A stretch of DNA of 30,621 nucleotides, taken from NCBI GenBank assembly GCA_900618425.1, contig UZAN01043669.1:1-30621 (forward strand). Reading direction: 5' to 3'. The translations under genes and the position numbers were made by a program. The stretch is from Echinostoma caproni. Its lineage: Eukaryota; Platyhelminthes; Trematoda; Plagiorchiida; Echinostomatidae. Each line of letters begins with the position of its first letter. The first letter of the stretch is position 1. Positions 1 through 8,362 of this stretch are shown here, piece by piece. The notes beneath the pieces were generated by a model. It ran no database searches. It had not been told where the DNA came from and worked only from the letters and a program-made list of their open reading frames with translations.

Positions 1-372
1 TATCTATGGGTAGGCTCGATCGCTCCGGATTTTGGGGAAACTTTGATCTCGCTTTCTGATCGTTGATTGTATTGTTCAATTTACAAAGTTTCTTTTCGAC
101 CCTTTTCCTGATAACATCCAAAGAAAATTGCTCAAATCGTTCGCGTTCTTCATTATCTAATAATTCACATACGGGTTCGTTTTTTTCTACGTTTTCCTTT
201 AATGACACAACACATGATCTGATGGTATCAATCTCNTCAAGGAAATCGCATCTGGTCTGATACGGGCACGTCGGAGCACATTCCAATAAGACTTCGGATA
301 CTGGTTCTGTTCAATGCACTGATGCAGAAATTCAATCTTCGTGTTCTCCGAGTTCGTATGCTGTTTGGACTA
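1..372 (-). pseudogene. Penelope-like element N-terminal fragment (putative second, downstream copy)
   Basis: Read on the minus strand, about 372 to 255 is open and gives a segment containing KIEFLHQCIEQNQYPKSYWN, ending in RRARIRPDA. After a frame change near the N at 236, the next frame stays open to the window edge and is helical and charged (for example LDNEERERFEQFSLDVIRKR). The FL-x2-C-x4-n-xPKS pattern and the following coiled region resemble the part of Penelope-like ORFs that lies before the reverse transcriptase. It begins about 15 bases after the end of the preceding Penelope-like frame and in the same direction, which would fit a head-to-tail tandem. The frame break means it is not functional. 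The family call for this part is an inference from position and pattern; it could instead be an unrelated coding exon on the minus strand. Confidence 0.4.
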
Positions 373-387
373 CGTAACCAAAAGTCA

Positions 388-778
388 CTATGTTACGTCA
401 TGGTCATATGGATAAGTGATTTTCTCTGCCCGTTGGCCAGGGAGTTGGAGAGTTTGGATCAGTTGTGGTTGTGCGCACAGCTCAGGCTTCATGAGTCGGA
501 TGCCAATCGCCTCTGCGGTTGCTAAAATCCGAAATCGTATTGCTCTCGAGGGGTGTGGTGAAACTCGATAAATGATTGTAAATGCCAAGCGCATGTCAAT
601 CAAGTGTCCCGTCCCGACCAGATGAGCAACAACTGAGCTTTACACAGTTCCACTCCCACCCTGTGTGAGCCAGTGTGGACTGTGTTCTTTAATCCGTTGA
701 GATAACTGCCTTGTCTTTCGACCTAAATAAGTCGCATCACAGGTGCGCTTGAATTGACAGACAACCATAGATGAGGTC
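388..778 (-). pseudogene. PLE GIY-YIG endonuclease domain remnant
   Basis: The minus strand encodes SSMVVCQFKRTCDATYLGRK followed by TRQLSQRIKEH, which matches the Penelope-type GIY-YIG pattern: a CxxxC-type finger, the YIG element as YLG, then T-x-R-x-L-x2-R-I-x-E-H. After one stop at about 640 the next segment gives the GTGHLIDMRLAF region and the C-terminal block AEAIGIRLMKPELCAQ, then LIQTLQLP. This is the usual 'EA-x-I-x3-KPeLC' end of PLE proteins. The domain nicks target DNA in living elements. The usual GIY triad is degenerate here (VVCQF). The domain directly follows the SINE insertion on the minus strand; without the SINE it would continue from the RT thumb. Confidence 0.85.
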
Positions 779-1065
779 AACAGCCGTGTAGCTCNAAGAG
801 TTTGAAGTCCCGACCCGACTGTTCGCGGTTCGAGTCCTGACAGGGACTTAAGAAGCACGCACTGCTGACGAGTCCCAAACAGATGTCCAGTGCTCTTTGT
901 CGGTTATCACAAACACCTCCATCGCATCTGAATGCATTACCTCGTGGGGAATTAAGGATCTCCCAAGGAGTGAAACCCACACCGAAGACCATGAAGAGTG
1001 CCTGGTGCCTCTAAAAATTGAATAGGCTAATCCAAGCTTGATACTCTAAATAGACAGCTCATCTG
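779..1065 (+). mobile_element. tRNA-derived SINE, family A, copy 1 (nearly full length)
   Basis: A plus-strand tRNA-like head has an A box around 789-800 (TAGCTC, with an N at 795 and some D-loop bases missing) and a clear B box GGTTCGAGTCC at 827-837. These are internal RNA polymerase III promoter elements. The head is followed by a hammerhead-like segment (859-893) and a body of about 170 bases ending AATCCAAGCTTGATACTCT. The body and 3' end recur at 7249-7362 (inverted), 7367-7445 and 14655-14695; the head recurs at 7469-7560. The copy lies exactly between the RT and endonuclease parts of the Penelope-like element on the opposite strand, so it inserted after that element. I could not identify a clean target-site duplication. 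Confidence 0.75.
859..893 (+). ncRNA. Hammerhead ribozyme-like motif in SINE A copy 1 (defective)
   Basis: GCACTG (859-864) is directly followed by CTGACGA (865-871), the first hammerhead core strand, then the left arm of helix II with its loop (GTCCCAAACAG). A GTC cleavage-type triplet (885-887) is directly followed by CAGTGC (888-893), which pairs perfectly with 859-864 as helix I. This is the layout of a type I hammerhead. The right arm of helix II, the GAAA core strand and helix III are missing: about a dozen bases are absent compared with copy 2. Established knowledge: schistosome SINEs carry type I hammerheads with a very similar core. This copy should not self-cleave. Confidence 0.6.
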
Positions 1066-1640
1066 TGTTGTAGCATTGGATTTTTAGTAAGGTAGATAAC
1101 ACTCATCTTAGCTGAGCGGTGTTAAATGTGGATTTTGTCTTTTAAAGTATCTTCTGAACAGATGCGCCATGCTCTCTGCAAGAGACAGCGCACGAGGTTG
1201 CGTTTTTGATAGAATGGGACTAATCAATAAAAGTTTGTCTACCGTCCACTCCATGTTGCTTTTTGATATATCTTTCTTTGGACAGAGCTGTCGGGGTGTC
1301 TAGTCAGATGAATATGTAAAAACGGAAGACAATCATTCTCCTCTGGTTCAGTTTTGAACTTGATTGACGAATGCACTATGTTGAATCCGGACTCAAGAAG
1401 GGTAAGATTAGTGTTCTTATTAGTGATGCAAAAAATATCATCTATTGATCAAATCAACCAATAACCTTAGATAAGGAAGGTGTTTCCAACTTGACCATGA
1501 AGATGTCAGCGGAAACAGGTCCAAGGGGTGAACCCATAGCAACACCATTTTCACTTTATACATCATACAATTTTTACACATTTTATTTAATCGCAGAGAT
1601 GTTTTCACTAATATGTGGCGTAAATCCCGAAGCGATTATT
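1066..1640 (-). pseudogene. PLE reverse transcriptase remnant
   Basis: Translating the minus strand from about 1555 gives SENGVAMGSPLGPVSADIFM, which is RT motif B (GxAMGSPLgPvlAdifm) of Penelope-like elements. About 75 bases later comes motif C as SIDDIFCITNKN (1428-1442 for DDIFC). The two catalytic aspartates are kept, but the usual tyrosine before them is isoleucine. Downstream the same frame continues with KFKTEPEENDCLPFLHIHLT, then QRKIYQKATWSGR, then a stop, and KRNLVRCLLQRAWRICSEDT, all in the order expected for the PLE RT thumb. Stops lie after the KLETPSLSKVIG segment and after TWSGR, with another later. Upstream of motif B the frame contains two stops. The gene is therefore dead. 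Confidence is high for family, low for exact ends. Confidence 0.85.
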
Positions 1641-1801
1641 GAGAACACAATACAAACACAACGACACACTCAATAGCTTCACGCTAAAAATGATAATTAT
1701 TCAATATGCTGTAACTCATGGGCAAACATTCCTGTACAGTTTGCACAATGGTGGAAAAAAATAGGATTGTAATGTTAGTATGCTCACTTTTATTGTATCA
1801 T

Positions 1802-1848
1802 TACAACAACAAGAACATCATCACCACCACCACCACCAACAACAACAC
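1802..1848 (+). repeat. (AAC)n/(CAC)n simple repeat
   Basis: The tract is A/C-only or nearly so: AAC units, then about six CAC units, then AAC units again. It could be the A/C-rich tail of a retroelement, as RTE-type elements end in such repeats, but no element was recognised next to it. Confidence 0.7.
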
Positions 1849-2239
1849 CTGTGTCAGGGCTCATCCATGAGTGGCTGCCTGAACAGGAGTAACAGTGAGG
1901 TTGTCTGGTGAGAGTACAATGGTCTAGGAATCTATTTCCTGTCGGGACATGGAATTTCACGGATGTGATAAAATGGGATAGATGTAATCGTAGAGCGGTA
2001 GCTCAATGTGTGCAAGTTTGAATCGAAGTTGATGAAGTAAAACTTAGAGGAAATACTTACCATTTCCTCGCCTTACCGGCATCTGTTGGTTGCTTTTGTA
2101 TTTCCTAAATAAGGGGTAAGGATTAGTTAGACCTCATTTACGGTGATGAGATGATCATTCAAAATTCACCCGTAAAACCTTCGGCTTTGCACACCGTTGT
2201 GAAACAGTTATCTTTAGGTTCACGTTGATCAGTCTCAAT
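1849..2239. other. Unassigned; one weak tRNA-like patch
   Basis: No gene was recognised. At 1991-2028 there is GAGCGGTAGCTCAATG followed by AAGTTTGAATCGAAG, which resembles A and B boxes of a decayed tRNA-derived element but with too little spacing. It is not strong enough to call. Confidence 0.3.
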
Positions 2240-2960
2240 ATCTACCGCCCAAATTTGTATTGGTTCACGTGACTCAACCGGTCGGAAGGTCTTTGTATGT
2301 GCAAAGTGAACGTATAGTTCACTATACTTTCACGGCACCACGAGTTTTGACTTGTATGCGTTACGTACCTTACCCCTCTGTCTCTCGCTCTCTCGGTCGG
2401 TCGGTTGGTCGACTAAATGATACCGGCTGCTCACCTCGTTCCGAAGCTAAATCTAGGCGTGTACGTTGTTCACAAATAAATAGGTCAGGCGGTGGTATCG
2501 TGCCGATGACCGATTTCTGCCGTCAAACAGAGGGAGGGAGAGAGTGAGGGAACCGGGTGGCGGGGATGGGCGGAGTTGTAACGTACAAACCGGTGAAATA
2601 TACTCGCATGATGCATTCAAGCGAAGCTGGACCGGTAATCCCGTGAGTACGGAAGTTAGGTTTATGGGTTTTTCGTGGGTGGTTGCGTTAATCGGCACCG
2701 TACACTGTGTGTGTGTGTGCATATGACAAAATCTGGGACTTCGCGAGTACGTGTGTGTCTGTATGTATGTATACATTAGCAAGGTGGTAAATGTGACTGT
2801 GTTCTCTGAGTACGGTTCCTTTTCCATCATTTAGAACAGTGAGACGCAAAGTCAAGTTAAATTGAGTCCCCGTTGGGAGAAGGGAGTTTGGAGGAACCTC
2901 TGTTTCTCCTAGACCGATTAGCGTTTATCACGGTGCGCGCTATTTAGAACCTATCTTGAA
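2240..2960. other. GC-richer patch with simple repeats, no gene seen
   Basis: This stretch is visibly richer in G, C and CpG than its surroundings. It contains TCTCTCG/TCGG repeats (2379-2410) and a (GT)n run (2707-2719), followed by TATG units near 2760. Open frames of 95-125 codons exist on both strands, but they consist largely of low-complexity translation of the repeats and show no domain. It could be a promoter-type island, but no initiator or coding exon supports that. Confidence 0.3.
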
Positions 2961-4379
2961 TATTTGTTACATTTTTGCGTGTCTTAGACGAACAAAGGTA
3001 ATCAGAGGACAGAACCTTTCTACAAAGTGATACTTTCATCAAATGTGACAATCTTATTACATACGGGTTTTGTCTCACGAATGGAACAAGTGACTTGCTC
3101 TCATTAATTGCATAACTAAATCATTAAACAATAGCGAATAATCCGATATTATTATTGCCAGGGATTTTTAGGGTGTTGCATAAAGAATCAAGTTAAAAAA
3201 TAACAGTGGTAGGGTCTGATCGCTTACACTGTTCGGTACTCAGCTTGAAATCTACTTTCTATTTGCATAGCCGAATATTATACAGATATTGGTGCTGGTT
3301 GGATCTTTGCGGATATTGTCTAACATTTGAATGTTTCGGGGGAAGACTAGATAATGTCGTCGCTGTTTGGCTACATCTTTGAGTTGTTTTAACGCGTGAG
3401 AATTACATGTGTTACATGAAACACGTGGGAGCTCATGAGTTGCAAGCTGTTTCATGTGTACATAACTAAAGACCTGAATCTGTTTCTATGAGGTGCGTTT
3501 ACCGGGCGGAGAATTACACTAAAGTGAGTCAATTGTTGGAAGGACAGACGCTGTAATTGCAGATGCCGGCTCTATTTAGTTTAACGTCTTGTAGTGACAA
3601 TACGATATATGATGCTGAACTGTATATTAAAAATTGTACTAGTGGGATATTGTTATATTTTGAGTGTTTCTGCAATAAGCCACATGCTGGTGGAAGACCA
3701 GCTGATGATTCTTGTATCACACCTTGACACGTTTCACGTATTGTCTATCTATGTATGAAATATATGGAATATGTATAATATATATAATATATATGGAATA
3801 TGTGTGAAGTATTCATTTTCCGGATGTTCTTGTCGCCTGCAACAGTTTTCAACCGCTGTTCAGTTCAACTGCGAGGCGGATCTGAAACATGGTGTGTCGA
3901 ATGCACTACTGAATAAATATTGTATTCCTAAGGGTTATTTTGAAAATGAAGCCATTTCCCCCATTTTCTTGAGTTTGGTGCACTCTTTGGTTAGTAAGTC
4001 CTACGGGATCCCGAAATAGAGCACCGTGGATTCCTGCTTGTTCTACGCCATCCCAATCGCTCCAGTTTTGTTGTAATGTCTTTTGGCATTCAGATCACGG
4101 TTAAATAACTGGTTGAGGCTCCAAAGACCTACATGAGATCTGCTCCATCAGTGACAGTAATTCGTGTAGGAAGGAAAAATGCATTATGCTCACTGCTTTA
4201 TCTATAGAATCATTTGTCTTTATAAAAGGACTCTTTTGTTACAGTGTATTATTGTCTGAGTCTCAAATTGACTATCGCGCGGTCATCACACAACGGTCAC
4301 ATGTACGTAAAAGCTCACTAAATGGTACGTTGTCCCTCAAGAAGAATACTGAACTTCGAGATCGTTTCAACACCGTCAC
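2961..4379. other. No recognised gene; AT-rich tract at 3755-3800
   Basis: A short imperfect repeat (ATATATGGAATATG twice, around 3761-3806) lies in an AT-rich tract. An open frame at 3771-4019 on the plus strand has a pyrimidine-rich possible splice acceptor ending at about 3847, but its translation matches nothing I know. The rest shows nothing I can interpret. Confidence 0.3.
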
Positions 4380-4463
4380 CTTGTATTGTGTGTGTATATT
4401 TAGCACCGGCTTGTAGACAAGCACGGTGCCAACACCACAACAATAATAACAATAACAATAATA
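4380..4463 (+). mobile_element. 3' end of a plus-strand retroelement (hairpin plus A/C-rich tail)
   Basis: A strong hairpin at 4403-4429 consists of GCACCGGCTTGT paired with ACAAGC, one bulged A, and CGGTGC: 12 base pairs around a 2-nt AG turn. It is followed within about 10 bases by a tail of AAC/AAT units (4436-4463). Hairpin plus short-unit tail is the usual 3' end design of RTE/CR1-type LINEs and the SINEs that use them. No coding part is attached, so the copy is 5' truncated, or it is a SINE. The orientation is set by the tail. Confidence 0.5.
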
Positions 4464-4572
4464 GGGGGCAGGTGGATCGGGATACAGAAACAGTTAGGCA
4501 CCGGAAGATGGTAGATAGCTGAGATAACAAAGTTTTTGAGTGTGTTTCACCGAACACCTTTTGATATCTTTG

Positions 4573-5446
4573 TATGTTGTTTGTTGTTTTTTACGGGGTA
4601 CGGGATTTCGAAGGGCAGACCGTACAGCGTTCGCGCCACTGATTTCTGTTCCGAGCCATATTTCTCAGCGTCTCTAACTAACGACAATCCTCATCCCTTG
4701 AGCCCCAAACTGGAAGGCGGGCTGCACCAACCGAAGTCAGAGCTGAGGCCAGCTTCTTCATACCTCTATGCCATTTCATGGTATAATCGCCGAGCAGCTT
4801 CTTCCAACCTTGTCAGGGGCGTGCGAAGAGAGCACTGAAGGGTAGTGGGTGGGCAGGCATACACAATACGTGACCGAGCAATTACTTCTGATAGAGGACG
4901 ACTATCCGCACCCAGCACACAACGACGAACCTCGTCATTGCTCATCCGGTGTTCACATCAGACACGAACAATGCTTCGGAGACATCGATGGTTGAATACA
5001 GAAAGTCGATTAGCATCCTCAACGCCGTGAGGCCGGGTCTCCCAAGCGTGAAGAGGAACACTACGAACCGCGTCGATATACACACTTCTCTTAAGGGACA
5101 GTCGGATGTCATGGCGGCGCCACAGGTGTCGTAGGTTGGTGAAAGCTGCTCTAGCTTTCGCTATTCGTGACGTGANTTAAACACCCCACTAGGTGCGATC
5201 AAGCTCCCGAGGCACTTAAAGCTCTCAGCTACTTCCAGCTCATCACCACAGAGGGTGAGTGCAGGAACAGGATCCTGCCACTCTTGAACAATCACTGTGC
5301 ACTTAGAAGGTATAAAGCACATACCAATCTTGGATACCTCTATTGCCAAGCGGTTCAAAGCGTTTTGGACTGCCTGTGCACTGTCATCAAGCAAGGCGAT
5401 GCCATCGACATATTCTAACTGTTGTATTGTGTACACATCGTCGAAA
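4573..5446 (-). pseudogene. RTE-type LINE reverse transcriptase, C-terminal half, frameshifted
   Basis: The minus strand from 5436 gives LEYVDGIALLDDSAQAVQN followed by NRLAIEVSKIGM and FKCLGSLIAPSGVF: RT motif C, then the NRL and FxxLGS segments of RTE-type LINEs. The catalytic pair is DG instead of DD. After the N at 5176 the frame shifts: RIAKARAAFTNLRHLWRRHD and IRLSLK, then NRLSVFNHRCLRSIVRV, then LLGHVLCMPAHPLP, then RLPVWGS, and finally LETLRNMARNRNQWRERC before a stop at 4591-4593. This chain is the typical C-terminal region of fluke RTE-like LINEs. A/C-rich sequence follows the stop on the minus strand (4573-4590), as expected for an RTE 3' end. Several frameshifts and stops make it dead. 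It is truncated at about 5446. Confidence 0.85.
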
Positions 5447-7248
5447 ACCCCTTTTTTAGGTTAGGGAGAATAACCAATAAAAGAGACACCTTATCATACA
5501 GTGATATGGGGAAAGTTTGAGGGTGCTGGTCTTGAAGTTCTAACTCACAATCTACGAAATGATAAGTTCGTGATACTGGTCATTATAAGCAGGAGATGTC
5601 AGGAAGAGTGTTATCAAAAAGGAACGTTAGTCGACATTCAGACCCACCTTCTATATCGGACCATGTTTTCAATCAAATAAATCAAAAGGTATTCCCAGAC
5701 TCCATCAAACGCCAATGATCACGAAACCTGGCTGATGATGTGCATAGCCTTGAACAGTCTGTCCAATTCTACTGTTTATCGTTTCTCCGTGAATGCTTTA
5801 TTTTGCAAGCATTGTACACCACACACATTTAGCTACACCTTAATAGCGTACTACCTAGTGTATTCGGACGGAAAAGCAATCGCGCCATTTAGAGAATTTT
5901 AAACAGTCATTTTCGTAATACCAAAATAATAACCAAAATCTTCGTCAAATGATAAATTGTTAGAATTTCAGACGTTCTCGCTCAGTTTGGGTGTAAAAAA
6001 ACACTTTCTTATCAATGAATGTAGTGAGATCGAATGTTTTTGACAACTTCACTATTTTATAAAAATGATTTCACTATGTGTTTGTGACACACAGGTGCCC
6101 GTTTTATGACAGAACGGTGCCTGTTTGAAATGAACATGTTGCATACTTTCCTAAACTATAGCCATACTCTCACGCCTTGTTGCCAGCATGGCCCCTTCGA
6201 CTCACGTTACTGAACTATATAGCATCATTGGTGGAACAGTTTAAGTTTACCCCCTCTCTCTATCCCACTATATTAGAACTAGTGAGCACTAACGAAAAAC
6301 TAATCAGTTTGTCATTGGAAATATGTGCTACATGATATTACATGATATGAAACAATAGCGTAAAAGCACTTCTCTTCAGGTAATTCACTTGCTATGGGCA
6401 AAAGTCTGATAGGTTCAGGGACCGACAAAGGGATTCAAGCACATGATTCGTAAACAAACTGCTGTCAATAAACGCTATCGGCAATATCCCCAAGACAACG
6501 GAGTAAAACACACTGACTCAGTCTGCATTATTGATAAAATTGGGCCTGGGATCTGCTTTAAAGTATGAACAGTGTTTTTGAGTGGAGCCGTTATCTCAGT
6601 TAACGTAACTATAGCTATGCACTCATCATCTAAGTTCATAAAAAGATGTGTCACAATTCACAATTACAAATTTTTCATCTTCGTATATATTTTCAAACTC
6701 CTTGAAATTCTAAAACCAACTCTTATTTAACTCGATGAAACTTCTAAGATGGTGTATTCCATCAAATAATTGTAAAATCACATTCGGTTGACGTTCATGG
6801 TAACGATGAAACTCAGTCTGTTCAATGGCAAAATGTACTTGAGTCAGTAATCACGATCAACCAAAAGTTGAAACGAGACCAATCGTGTTTCGGGATTTGG
6901 GTACGGGTTTACTTTAAGACCCCAAAACAATAGTATTTAGCCGCAACTGAGGTACGCAAACCGGTGGATGATTCGGCTATGGTTTTTCCTACCATATCCT
7001 AAAGATGAAACAAGTTTATCAATATTTTGCGATAGTTTTTTTATCCTGCATGCGACCTGGCACAAATAATTGATTCGTGCATTCTCTACAAGTTTATTTG
7101 CTATTTACTTTTCAATAAACGTTTATGGTTTTTAGCACAGATCTCTATATAAGTAGGAAAAAGCATCTGACCTAAAGTTATCCTATCCACACAACCAGGC
7201 TCTTAAGTTTTTATTTATGAACATGTTCAAAGAAAGACTTAGAAAATC
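5447..7248. other. No recognised feature
   Basis: AT-leaning sequence with only short open frames and no motif, repeat or structural RNA I can recognise on either strand. Confidence 0.4.
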
Positions 7249-7362
7249 AAGCTTGGATTGACATGTTCGATTGTTAGGAGGTATCAGGCACTTTTGGTTG
7301 TCTTGGTTGTGGGTTTTACTCTTTGGAAGATCGTTAATTCTCCACGATGTTAATACATTTAA
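7249..7362 (-). mobile_element. SINE family A fragment, copy 3 (3' half, inverted)
   Basis: Read on the minus strand, this matches the body of copy 1. Shared blocks include the complement of GATCTCCCAAGGAGTGAAAC (here with changes), TGCCTGGTGCCTC and AATCCAAGCTT at the outer end. Divergence by eye is about 20-25%. It lacks the tRNA-like head and ribozyme segment. It faces away from copy 4. Confidence 0.65.
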
Positions 7363-7366
7363 ATGC

Positions 7367-7445
7367 CACCAAGAGTGTCTGGTTCTTCCGAGTAATCGAA
7401 TAGGCTAATCCAAGCCTGATACTCTAAATTGATTGAGCCATCCGT
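7367..7445 (+). mobile_element. SINE family A fragment, copy 4 (3' end)
   Basis: AAGAGTGTCTGG and then GAATAGGCTAATCCAAGC with CTGATACTCTAAA match the last 75 bases of copy 1. The extra terminal segment TTGATTGAGCCATCCGT also resembles the ends of copy 1 and of 14655-14695, helping define the 3' end of the family. It starts within a few bases of the inverted copy 3. Confidence 0.65.
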
Positions 7446-7468
7446 ACAAAAAATGATGATCGTCGATC

Positions 7469-7560
7469 GCGTAGCTCAGGGGTAAGGGTTTGAAGTCCCG
7501 ACCCGAATGTGCGCCGTTCGAGTCCCAAACAGGACGAAATACCTGTTCAGAGAAGGATTG
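7469..7560 (+). mobile_element. SINE family A copy 2 (tRNA-like head with hammerhead core)
   Basis: The head has a good A box TAGCTCAGGGG (7472-7482) and a B box GTTCGAGTCC (7516-7525). It shares the block TTTGAAGTCCCGACCCGA with copy 1. The B box runs straight into the hammerhead segment CCCAAACAGGACGAAAT. Compared with copy 1, 38 bases between two CGAGTCC repeats are missing. It lies about 25 bases after copy 4 in the same orientation. Sequence after 7560 does not resemble the family body. Confidence 0.7.
7519..7550 (+). ncRNA. Hammerhead ribozyme core fragment in SINE A copy 2
   Basis: CGA, then GTCC (7522-7525) with loop CAAACA and GGAC (7532-7535) form helix II, followed at once by GAAA (7536-7539), then TACCTGTTCAG. 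Helix II, its loop and GAAA are nearly identical to the schistosome hammerhead core. The CTGA half of the first core strand and the 5' arm of helix I are lost in the 38-base deletion, so the copy is probably inactive. It supplies exactly the part that copy 1 lacks. Confidence 0.6.
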
Positions 7561-8265
7561 ATTTTAATTTTATTCATAAAGTCATACTGTTCATTGAACT
7601 ACCACCCAAAAGTTATTTGTTTAGATTGAAGTATTTTTGCTGATTTGCTTTAACTATCATTATGCTTTTCCTTCTCCGGATAACTGATTACACTTGCAAT
7701 TGTTTGAAAGGGTAAGTGGCCAACCGAACGATGTCATGGGATACCAACTGGAATAGAAAGCTAGGTTCTAGCACTCAAACTTTCCGGGTGATCACCACCA
7801 CCACCACCACCACCACATCTGCTTCGAATAGGTTGCTACCACATATCCTAGAGTGTGTGTTCACATGTTTTGATTGTCCTCGGTTGGCAATTGTGTTGGA
7901 AATAGTGTCATGAAATCCGGGCGACTGAAACACTTGTTTCATGAGCTATTCAGATCGCACCGCCTTACGTGTATTCGTGCCATTTAGGATGCAAAGGTCG
8001 AAACTTCAAAAAGCGGATGACCTATACAAACATTTTAGTAACTTCTCAGATACACAGTCGCAGGGCGGGAGGGATGGCCAACTAACACTGTAGATACTGA
8101 GCATTGTCGAGGGTAAAGACTAACATTTGGTGGTCCGGTTTGGGCACGATAAACACCCAAATAGATTAGCATTAGCCGTAGTGTATTTTTTTGGGAACAT
8201 ATCAAATTTATATGAAACGTAGGTTTGGAATTAAGAATTTTCCGACGTATTATGCTCCATAGGGT
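7561..8265. other. Unassigned, with (CAC)8 microsatellite
   Basis: A perfect CAC repeat of eight units lies at 7793-7816. Nothing else was recognised. Confidence 0.5.
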
Positions 8266-8362
8266 TTGGTCGAAGGTCTTCCACCTGGCCTCAGGTTGCT
8301 TTCACTTTTGATGGGCATAAACTGTGCCTTCCAAAAAAAAGACAACAACAATAACAACATTG
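8266..8362 (+). mobile_element. Probable retroelement 3' end with A/C-rich tail
   Basis: A short unique stretch (GGTCGAAGGTCTTCCACCTGG onward) is followed by A8 and a tail of AAC/AAT units (8340-8361). This is the same tail style as 4436-4463 and fits the 3' end of a 5'-truncated RTE-type element. No coding remnant was found, so the call rests on the tail alone. Confidence 0.35.

Larger units (their letters stand above)
388..1720 (-). mobile_element. Penelope-like retroelement (PLE), decayed, interrupted by a SINE
   Basis: The minus strand encodes, in order, a Penelope-type reverse transcriptase core and a GIY-YIG endonuclease, the gene order specific to PLEs. The RT part (about 1640-1066) and the endonuclease part (about 778-388) are separated by a plus-strand SINE insertion at about 779-1065. 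Several stops and frameshifts break the frame. PLEs are retroelements in which the RT primes on DNA nicked by the GIY-YIG domain. The 5' portion (finger domain and earlier) cannot be followed beyond about 1720. Confidence 0.85.

Noticed and set aside
2260..2830. Open frames of 95 and 125 codons on opposite strands
   Set aside because: Much of the translation comes from TCGG, GT and TATG simple repeats and no domain is visible.
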